Positions 13,679 through 19,350 of a DNA stretch of 20,263 nt are shown here, in pieces; position 1 is the stretch's first letter; each line of letters opens with the position of its first letter. The stretch spans positions 1-20,263 of the forward strand of contig DASYAD010000365.1 of the NCBI GenBank assembly GCA_036501515.1, written 5' to 3'. Below the pieces are notes generated by a model, which worked only from the letters and a program-made list of their open reading frames with translations, was not told where the DNA came from and made no database searches. Origin of the DNA: Trebonia sp036501515 (lineage in GTDB: Bacteria > Actinomycetota > Actinomycetes > Streptosporangiales > Streptosporangiaceae). Both the position numbers and the translations under genes were made by a program.

Positions 13679-14202
13679 CTAGACGAGGATCTTCAGCAGC
13701 CGCTCGGCCAGGATCTCGGCCGAGTGCGGGTTCTGTCCGGTGATCAGGTTGCGGTCCTCGACCATGTACGGCTCCCAGATGGGGCCGCGGCTGAACTCGA
13801 CCCCGACCTTTTCCTTGAGCTCGGTCTCGAGGAGCCACTGGGTCGTCGAAGCCAGTCCGACGGCTTCTTCCTCTTCGTTGGTGAAGCACGACACCGGGTA
13901 GCCCTTGAACGGTGACACGCCGTGGATCCTGGTGGCCAGCATGGCGGCAGGAGCGTGGCAGACGATCGCGAGCGGCTTGCCCGAGGCGAGCTGCGCCGTC
14001 AGGAGCCGGCCCGCGTCGGCGTCGAAGGCCAGGTCCTGCATCGGACCGTGCCGCCCGGCAGGTACACCGCGTCGTAGTCCTCGAGGCGGACGTCAGACAG
14101 CTTGAGCGGCCGCCGCATCACCTCGGCCGAGCGGATGACCGCCTCCAGGTCGAGGGCCCCCTGCTCGGACCCGTTGAAATGCCTGGTTGCTGCCCTAGGC
14201 CG
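13679..14202 (-). pseudogene. DJ-1/PfpI (type 1 glutamine amidotransferase-like) remnant, truncated and frameshifted
   Basis: The 3' part (13679-14041) encodes a clear DJ-1/PfpI C-terminus. It has the nucleophile-elbow motif PLAIVCHAPAAML, SPFKGYPVSCFTNEEE, and the end motif LITGQNPHSAEILAERLL. Upstream, 14202 to about 14051 continues the same protein in another frame (TRHFNGSEQGALDLEAVIRS ... LEDYDAVYLPGG). The family expects LPGGHGPMQDL across the junction, and one missing C near 14050/14051 breaks it. No start codon or the family's first 60 or so residues are found: an in-frame stop at 14203-14205 precedes, and the SDR stop follows within 30 bp. The ATG at 14041 would start in the middle of the fold. 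It is therefore most likely inactive; a sequencing error would explain the frameshift but not the lost N-terminus. Confidence 0.8.
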
Positions 14203-14233
14203 TCATCGGGGAGAAACTCCAGGCGTCAAGGCA

Positions 14234-15094
14234 TCAGGACTGCGCGGCCTCTGGCGGCTTCTTAGCGTGCATCGAGCCGAAGCCGCCGCCGTCGAGGACC
14301 AGGGTCTGGCCGGTCATGTAGCCGGCCCCGTCGGAGGCGAGGTAGGCGACGGCCGCCGCGATGTCGCCGGGGTAGCCTGAGCGGCCGACGGCGAGCATCG
14401 AGCCGCGCCGTTTGATCTCGGCGGCCGCGTCGATACCGGGGTCCAGGGACAGCAGCGCCCGTGAGGTCGCCACCATCCCCGGTGCGATCGCGTTGGCGGT
14501 GATCCCCCACGGGGCGACATCCGCGGACAGCGCCCGGGTGAAGCCGAGCACGCCCGCCTTGGAGGCCGAGTACGCGGTGGACATCGCCGCCGGGATCTGG
14601 CCGGCCTGGGAGGAGATGTTGATGATCCTCCCCCACCGCTGAGCCCGCATGTGCGGCACCGCGAACCGGGACATCAGGTAGGTGCCGCGCAGGTTCACCG
14701 CGATCACGAAGTCGAAGACCTCGACCGGCACGTCCTCGATGTCCTGGCGGTCGAGGCCCTGCGGGGCCCCGGCGCCGTTCACCAGGATGTCGAGCCTGCC
14801 GCGCCACGCGGCGGCGGTGCCGACCATGCGCTCGGCGTCGGCGGCGTCGGAGATGTCGCCGAGCTGGGCCACCGCGGCACCGCCGAGACCGGTGATCTCC
14901 TCGGCCAGCGCGTCGACTCCGCCCCAGGACTCGTCGGCGACGCCGACGACTTCCTGGCGGCGGTTGAGCACGCCCGCGGGCTGCTTGTCGGTGACGACGA
15001 CAGCGGTGCCCGCGGCGGCCAGGGTGAGAGCGATGGCACGCCCCATGCCGTCACGTTTGCCGCAGCCGGTGACGAGGGCGACGCGATTCGTCAA
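14234..15094 (-). CDS. Short-chain dehydrogenase/reductase (SDR)
   Basis: A 286-aa classical SDR that would interconvert a hydroxyl and a keto group using NAD(P). The cofactor loop is TGCGKRDGMG (9-18), longer than the usual TGxxxGxG. The remaining signatures are NGAG at 106-109, N134, S162 in NISSQAG, and Y175-x3-K179 (YSASK). An insertion of roughly 18 residues follows the second strand (KQPAGVLNRRQEVVGVADES, 38-57). Some actinobacterial SDRs with non-exchangeable NAD have inserts at this place (established), but the link is not shown here. TTG 15094 is chosen because it overlaps the stop of the preceding gene (TTGA) and the fold starts there; an upstream ATG at 15220 would read through the neighbour. 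Last gene of the UGSC operon. Confidence 0.9.
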   Translation of the reverse strand: MTNRVALVTGCGKRDGMGRAIALTLAAAGTAVVVTDKQPAGVLNRRQEVVGVADESWGGVDALAEEITGLGGAAVAQLGDISDAADAERMVGTAAAWRGRLDILVNGAGAPQGLDRQDIEDVPVEVFDFVIAVNLRGTYLMSRFAVPHMRAQRWGRIINISSQAGQIPAAMSTAYSASKAGVLGFTRALSADVAPWGITANAIAPGMVATSRALLSLDPGIDAAAEIKRRGSMLAVGRSGYPGDIAAAVAYLASDGAGYMTGQTLVLDGGGFGSMHAKKPPEAAQS

Positions 15095-15339
15095 TGTGCC
15101 GTCCCGCTGTAACCGGGCAGGTCGACCGGGTAGGTGATGTCGATGAGTTCGCCCTCGACGCCGAGCTGGTGCGAAGCGATACCCCGGAGCACGTCCTTCG
15201 GGACCAGGCAGTCTTCGCACGCATCGGAGCCCGGCGACACGGTCAGGGCCACCCGGGGCCCGTTCTCCTCGACGGCCAGGTTGTAGCCGTCGGCCGCCAG
15301 CATGGTCGCGATGTCCGCCATGCGCTCGGTGTAGCTCAT
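15091..15339 (-). CDS. Small CxxC protein of the UGSC operon
   Basis: An 82-aa acidic protein that I cannot assign to a named family with certainty. It has an N-terminal helix (SYTERMADIATMLAADGY), a beta segment LAVEENGPRVALTVSPG, then the motif DACEDCLVP (C41, C44) followed by a helix KDVLRGIASHQL. This order resembles NifU C-terminal-like domains, which bind iron-sulfur or act on thiols, but resemblance is only in layout. ATG 15339 has GGAG 8 nt upstream and overlaps the stop of the partner gene (ATGA), and its own stop overlaps the SDR start. It is thus tightly coupled to both. A metal- or thiol-handling accessory role is plausible. Confidence 0.85.
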   Translation of the reverse strand: MSYTERMADIATMLAADGYNLAVEENGPRVALTVSPGSDACEDCLVPKDVLRGIASHQLGVEGELIDITYPVDLPGYSGTAH

Positions 15340-16397
15340 TGCTTCTCTCCTACAGGGACGGCCGTTCCCGACCACTCGCCGAAGACCCGCACCACCATGG
15401 AGATGGCGGCGTTCTTGGCGCCGGCCACGATCACCGGCACCTGCCGCGGTGCGGACAGGATGCGGTGGAACTCCTCGTCGGCGGCGAAGCTCCCGTCCGG
15501 CTTGCGCGGCACGTTCTCCTTCCCTGCCAGTTTGAACTCACGCCCGGTGTGGCCGCATCGCTCGATCATCCAATTTTGGACGTCCGCTTTTGTCAGGCCC
15601 GCCGCCGCGAACATCTGCGCGTGCTCCGGGCAGAGCACCAGCGCGACCGAGGTCTGCGGGAAGATCAGCGATCCCATCCGGTTCACCGTGTCCTCGATGT
15701 CCCGCAGCACGTCCTCATAGTCGGGGGTGTGCCGGTTGTCGACGAACTCCATCGTGCGGGTCAGCGTGGCCGATACCGCGGAGACGCCGCCTGTCACCCC
15801 GCCGTTTTCGGCGAACGGCTCCCACGGCGACTCTTCCTCGTTCTCCGCCAGGCAGACCTGCCAGCGGCCTGGCAGCCCCTGGGTGGCCTGCTCGAGGACG
15901 TGGGGGCGGATGCCGAAGGCGTTGCGGACGATGAGGCCGATAGCGCGCGGGATCGTCGCGTTGGGCCGGAAGCCGGGACCGAAGGCGCCGCCCGCGGTGT
16001 TGAAGCCGAGCTCCTTCCTGACCGGGCCGTTGACCACGATGAGCGGTGACGGTCCGCTGGTGGACTGGAATCCGCCGCCGCGCGCCGCCCGCTCGCGCAT
16101 CAGCGCCTCGAACGCGGCCAGCACGACCGGGAAGTACTCCGGCTTGCAGCCGGCCATGGCCGCGTTGATCGCCGCCGTGCGCACGTTGACGTCCCGGCCG
16201 ACCTGCTCGAGGGCGCCGATGATCTCCGCGGGGTCCTTGCCCGTGGTGGCGAGGAACGCGTCGAGCAGCGGCAGTGAGACCGGGACGAGCGGCAGCCCGT
16301 CCGACCAGCCCCGGTCGTAGCAGTACTCGATGGCCCGCTGCGCCTCATCGGGATCGGGGGCCGCCGCGACGTCCCCCTCGGTGTCAGCCGCGGTCAT
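15336..16397 (-). CDS. UGSC-associated protein of unknown function (353 aa)
   Basis: No function is recognised. The soluble 353-aa protein appears to have two parts. The first (20-100) holds AIEYCYDRGWSDGLPLVPV and AAINAAMAGCKPEYFPVVLA with cysteines C26 and C84. The second (110-350) holds the Gly/Asn-rich signature LIVVNGPVRKELGFNTAGG then AFGPGFRPNATIPRAIGLI, the strand VALVLCPEHAQMFAAAGL (C256) and RCGHTG (C281). No signal peptide or membrane helix. It overlaps the UGSC gene by ATGA (16394-16397) and the small CxxC gene by ATGA (15336-15339). To my knowledge this kind of protein is found beside UGSC proteins, which suggests a complex. Conserved cysteines at 84 and 256 may be functional. 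Metal or thiol chemistry is inference. Confidence 0.9.
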   Translation of the reverse strand: MTAADTEGDVAAAPDPDEAQRAIEYCYDRGWSDGLPLVPVSLPLLDAFLATTGKDPAEIIGALEQVGRDVNVRTAAINAAMAGCKPEYFPVVLAAFEALMRERAARGGGFQSTSGPSPLIVVNGPVRKELGFNTAGGAFGPGFRPNATIPRAIGLIVRNAFGIRPHVLEQATQGLPGRWQVCLAENEEESPWEPFAENGGVTGGVSAVSATLTRTMEFVDNRHTPDYEDVLRDIEDTVNRMGSLIFPQTSVALVLCPEHAQMFAAAGLTKADVQNWMIERCGHTGREFKLAGKENVPRKPDGSFAADEEFHRILSAPRQVPVIVAGAKNAAISMVVRVFGEWSGTAVPVGEKQ

Positions 16398-16948
16398 GCC
16401 CCGGCTTTCCCCGGGTCTTCGGTGAGCAGGGCGACCACGTCGTCGAGGACCTGCGCCGCCCGTTCCCTGACCTTGTCCTCGGTCAGCACCGCGACCGGGT
16501 GCGCGGTGGTGGCGTACTTGTAGCCGGGCGCGCCGCGCAGCGCCGCCATCGCGTCAGCGGTGGGGATGAACGAGTCGGTGATGATCGCCGCGACCGGGAC
16601 GCCCGCGGCCTCGAGTACCACGCCGTCGGCGGTCGCGGCGGCGCTGCAGGACCCGCAGTCGCCGACGCCGGTGATGATCACGTCCGCTTCGGCGGTCAGC
16701 TCCTTGATGACGTCGTCCGGCTCGGGCACGGCGAAGTTGACCTTGGTCCGCCTGGTCAGGGTGACGTCGTAGCGCTCGGCGAGCAGGCGGCCGACCTCTT
16801 CGAGGAAGGGACGGGCGTTCTGCTTGGTGTTGATCAGCAGGCCGACCCGCTTGCCCTGCAGGCTCGCGAGCCGCGGCGCCCGCGGTGCCGCCTGCTTCGC
16901 GGCGCTGCTGGTAACAATTCCGGTGGGATCCAGGATCGCGTTTGGCAT
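16394..16948 (-). CDS. UGSC-family protein, cysteine (CGSC) form
   Basis: A 184-aa protein of the UGSC family. Members of that family were noticed because some carry selenocysteine in a U-G-S-C motif (established); the biochemical role is not known to me. Here the motif is GVGDCGSC with C98 and C101 as the redox pair. The C98 codon is TGC, not TGA, so no selenocysteine machinery is needed. The motif sits at the tip of an alpha/beta fold: strand GKRVGLLINTK, strand ADVIITGVGD, and a later strand VPVAAIITDSFI then a helical C-terminus. The first 28 residues are Ala-rich and variable. ATG 16948 has GGAG 9 nt upstream. It is the first gene of a four-gene operon, divergent from the alcohol dehydrogenase gene, and probably driven by the promoter at 17015-17043. 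Thiol redox or alkyl-transfer role is inferred. Confidence 0.85.
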   Translation of the reverse strand: MPNAILDPTGIVTSSAAKQAAPRAPRLASLQGKRVGLLINTKQNARPFLEEVGRLLAERYDVTLTRRTKVNFAVPEPDDVIKELTAEADVIITGVGDCGSCSAAATADGVVLEAAGVPVAAIITDSFIPTADAMAALRGAPGYKYATTAHPVAVLTEDKVRERAAQVLDDVVALLTEDPGKAGA

Positions 16949-16969
16949 AAAGAAAATCTCCGGTTTGTG

Positions 16970-16983
16970 GTCATACTCATGAC
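16970..16983. promoter_or_regulatory. Inverted repeat GTCAT-ACTC-ATGAC
   Basis: Perfect 5-bp arms at 16970-16974 and 16979-16983 with a 4-bp centre, 22-35 bp before the UGSC start. It would lie in the UGSC leader, downstream of the predicted transcription start. Candidate operator. Confidence 0.4.
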
Positions 16984-17003
16984 AAGCCTGCCAACGGCTG
17001 TCC

Positions 17004-17023
17004 TGATATTAGATTTCATATCA
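17004..17023. promoter_or_regulatory. Inverted repeat TGATAT-N8-ATATCA over the UGSC promoter
   Basis: Perfect 6-bp arms (17004-17009, 17018-17023) with an 8-bp centre, one helical-turn-spaced dyad. It overlaps the candidate -10 element at 17015-17020 and lies in the shared region of two divergent operons. PaaX, encoded at the end of the plus-strand operon, is an obvious candidate binder (inference). Confidence 0.5.
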
Positions 17024-17043
17024 CGCGCTTCCCGTCGCGCCAA
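17015..17043 (-). promoter_or_regulatory. Candidate promoter of the UGSC operon
   Basis: On the minus strand TTGGCG (17043-17038), a 17-bp spacer and TATGAA (17020-17015). Each hexamer matches consensus at 4 of 6 positions. Transcription would begin near 17008, giving a leader of about 60 nt before ATG 16948. The -10 lies inside an inverted repeat. Confidence 0.5.
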
Positions 17044-17185
17044 GTGTCATATATCGTCTTGGTTGGACTCGGGGGCAGCGGTTATGACCTGCGACAAATC
17101 CTCCGGGCGGGCACTGTCGCCGCACCCAAACGCTCCCGGCGCGGCACGGTGTTCTAGCAGGCAGGGCGACGTGGATAGGACGTGT

Positions 17186-18286
17186 ATGGCTGACATGGTG
17201 CGGGCGGTGGTCCAGACGGGGCCACGGCAGATGGAGATGCGCGAGTTCCCCCGGCCGGTGATCGGGGCCGACGACGGTGCGCTGCTGCGAGTCGAGGCCT
17301 GCGGCATCTGCGGGTCCGACGTCGAGCAGTACAAAGGCGCGATGGGCACCCGCGGGCTGCCGATGGTTCCCGGTCACGAGCCCCTCGGCATCATCGAGGA
17401 GATCGCCCCGTCGACGGCGGCCCGCTGGGGGGTCAGCGCGGGCGACCGGGTGGCGGTCGAGATCCTCATCCCGTGCCGTTCCTGCGACCTGTGCCTGGCC
17501 GGCCGCTACATGCAGTGCAAGAACCGGGCCGGGAGCCACGGGGGCTACAACCCGCCGGAGCGCGGCCTCGGCCTGTGGGGCGGCTACGCGGAATACATGC
17601 ACCTGCACCCGAACTCGATCGTGCACCCGGTCCGCGGCGACATCCCGGCCGAGATCGCGGTGATGTACAACCCGCTCGGCGCGGGCGTGCGCTGGGCGCT
17701 GCAGTACGGCGGCGTGCACCTCGGGTCGTCGGTGCTGGTGCTCGGCGCCGGGCAGCGCGGCCTCGCGGCGATCCTGGCCTCGAAGTACGTCGGCGCGGGA
17801 CTGATCATCGCGACTGGTCTCGCCAGGGACGACAAGAAGCTGGCGCTCGCGCGGGACTTCGGCGCGGACCACACGATCAACGTCGACGAGGAGGACACCG
17901 TCGCCCGGGTGCTCGAGCTGACCGGCGGAGACGGCGTCGACGTGGTGCTCGACCTCACCCCGATGGCACAGCAGCCGGTCCTCGACGCGATCAACGCGGC
18001 CCGCTGGGGCGGCACGATCGTGCTAGCCGGGCTCAAGGGCCGCAAGGAAATCCCGGTCAGCACCGACCTGCTGATCAACAAGGCGCTCACGGTGAAGGGG
18101 GCGTTCTCGGTGGACGCCGCCGCCTACACCGACGCGATCAAGCTGATCGAGTCGGGCAAGTTCCCGCTGGAACGGATGCAGACCCACAAGTACGGGCTCG
18201 ACGACGTGGAGCACGCGATCAAGCTGCTGGCCGGCGAGATACCAGGCGAGGACGGTATCCACGTCGCGGTCATGCCGGGGCTGTGA
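17186..18286 (+). CDS. Zinc-dependent alcohol dehydrogenase (MDR family)
   Basis: A 366-aa NAD(P)-dependent medium-chain dehydrogenase of standard length. The catalytic zinc site is C42 (CGICGSD) and H64-E65 (VPGHEP). The structural zinc site is complete: C97, C100, C103 and C111 in PCRSCDLCLAGRYMQC. The nucleotide-binding motif is GAGQRG at 187-192, preceded by SSVLVL, and GADHTINVDEED follows the second strand region. ATG 17186 has AGGA 6 nt upstream; a second ATG (17195) is possible. A much longer upstream extension crosses the divergent promoter region and is rejected. Its stop overlaps the GTG of the amidohydrolase gene (GTGA). First gene of a three-gene operon. It could oxidise an alcohol to an aldehyde or ketone ahead of the amidohydrolase step; the substrate is unknown. 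Confidence 0.94.
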   Translation: MADMVRAVVQTGPRQMEMREFPRPVIGADDGALLRVEACGICGSDVEQYKGAMGTRGLPMVPGHEPLGIIEEIAPSTAARWGVSAGDRVAVEILIPCRSCDLCLAGRYMQCKNRAGSHGGYNPPERGLGLWGGYAEYMHLHPNSIVHPVRGDIPAEIAVMYNPLGAGVRWALQYGGVHLGSSVLVLGAGQRGLAAILASKYVGAGLIIATGLARDDKKLALARDFGADHTINVDEEDTVARVLELTGGDGVDVVLDLTPMAQQPVLDAINAARWGGTIVLAGLKGRKEIPVSTDLLINKALTVKGAFSVDAAAYTDAIKLIESGKFPLERMQTHKYGLDDVEHAIKLLAGEIPGEDGIHVAVMPGL

Positions 18287-19350
18287 CCGCCATGCCTGTC
18301 ATCGACGCCCACGCGCACATCTTCCCGGCTGACTTCGGCCCGGCCCCGGCCGGCTGCGACCCCGCCGCCTGGCCGTCGGTCACCGACGGCCAGGACCCGG
18401 ACACCCGGCTGCTCGTCAACGGGCCGATGCGGTTCCCCGCCCGGCGCGTCTGGTTCGACGCGGAGCGGCGGCTTGAGGCCTCGGCCGCGTCGGGGCTCGA
18501 CGCCGAGGTGCTGTCACCGTTCCCCGCGCTGCTCAACTACCGCGCGCCCGGTCCGGTCGGACGGGACCTGTGCCGGGTCACCAACGAGTACATCGCCGGC
18601 CTGGTCGCCGCCTATCCCGCGAAGTTCTACGGGCTCGGCACGATCCCGCTGCAGGACCCCGACCTGGGCGCGGCCGAGCTGGCCGAGCTGGCCAAGCTCG
18701 GCCTGGCGGGCGTCGAGATCGCCTCCAACATCGACGGCGCCTCGCTGCACGATCCCCGCTTCGACGGCTTCTGGGCCGAGGCCGAGCGGCTGGGCACCGC
18801 GGTGTTCGTCCACGGCATGCCGGTGCCTTCTGACCGGGTGCCAGGCCCGGCCGTCGCGACCTTCGGCGTCGGTGCCGAGGCGTCGCTCGGCGCCGCGTCG
18901 GTGATCGCCGGCGGGGTGGCGGAAAAGTACCCGAACTTGAAGATCTCGTTCAGCCACGCCGGCGGCGGCTTCCCGCTGATCCTGACCAGGGCCCAGTGGT
19001 TCTGGGGACGGACCTGGAACGAAGAGCCGCCGCTGCCGGAATCGGAGCGGCCGGAGGCCGCCCCCTGGTTCGCCGAGCACAGTCCGATCGAGCTGGCCCG
19101 CCGGTTCTATTACGACTCGCTGGTGTTCGACCGGCGCGCGATCAGGTACCTGGCCGACATGCTGGGCACCAGCCGGCTGCTTGTCGGCTCGGACTACCCG
19201 GCGATGACCAGGGAGCAGCCGGTCGCCACGACCCTGCGCTCGATGGGACTTTCGGAAGCAGAACTATCCGACATTTTGTGGGATAACTGCTTCCGATTTC
19301 TTGGTATTGACCCGCCAAAGTTATCCTCTCCTCTGTGGGCACCGTCATGA
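18283..19350 (+). CDS. Amidohydrolase family 2 (ACMSD-like hydrolase/decarboxylase)
   Basis: A 355-aa metal-dependent TIM-barrel enzyme of the amidohydrolase-2 group, which includes ACMSD, o-pyrocatechuate- and resorcylate-type decarboxylases and related hydrolases. The metal site residues are visible: HxH in IDAHAHIFP (H10, H12), H177 in FVHGMP, H225 in SFSHAGGG and D304 in GSDYPAM. GTG 18283 overlaps the dehydrogenase stop; ATG 18292 three codons later is an alternative. The C-terminus LSDILWDNCFRFLGI is typical of the group. The last 100 bp of the gene is locally AT-richer and contains a long inverted repeat. Its stop overlaps the PaaX start (ATGA). Non-oxidative decarboxylation of an aromatic or unsaturated acid is a reasonable guess from family, but hydrolysis cannot be excluded. 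Confidence 0.92.
   Translation: MTAMPVIDAHAHIFPADFGPAPAGCDPAAWPSVTDGQDPDTRLLVNGPMRFPARRVWFDAERRLEASAASGLDAEVLSPFPALLNYRAPGPVGRDLCRVTNEYIAGLVAAYPAKFYGLGTIPLQDPDLGAAELAELAKLGLAGVEIASNIDGASLHDPRFDGFWAEAERLGTAVFVHGMPVPSDRVPGPAVATFGVGAEASLGAASVIAGGVAEKYPNLKISFSHAGGGFPLILTRAQWFWGRTWNEEPPLPESERPEAAPWFAEHSPIELARRFYYDSLVFDRRAIRYLADMLGTSRLLVGSDYPAMTREQPVATTLRSMGLSEAELSDILWDNCFRFLGIDPPKLSSPLWAPS
19254..19294 (+). promoter_or_regulatory. Long inverted repeat inside the end of the amidohydrolase gene
   Basis: Outer arms GGAAGCAG (19254-19261) and CTGCTTCC (19287-19294) are perfect; inner arms TATCC (19265-19269) and GGATA (19281-19285) extend the stem. The loop is AT-rich (GACATTTTGTG). It ends 53 bp before the PaaX ATG. 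It may be an operator or an RNA hairpin that tunes PaaX expression. Confidence 0.5.

Noticed and set aside
13679..14041. Intact 120-aa gene starting at ATG 14041
   Set aside because: It begins inside the conserved LPGGHGPMQDL block, has no ribosome site, and the preceding part of the same protein is readable in another frame.
16648..16659. Selenocysteine in the UGSC motif
   Set aside because: Both positions are TGC cysteine codons, and no in-frame TGA occurs there.
16274..17185. N-terminal extension of the alcohol dehydrogenase frame upstream of 17186
   Set aside because: It runs antisense through the partner and UGSC genes and the divergent promoter; the family fold begins at 17186, which has an AGGA ribosome site.
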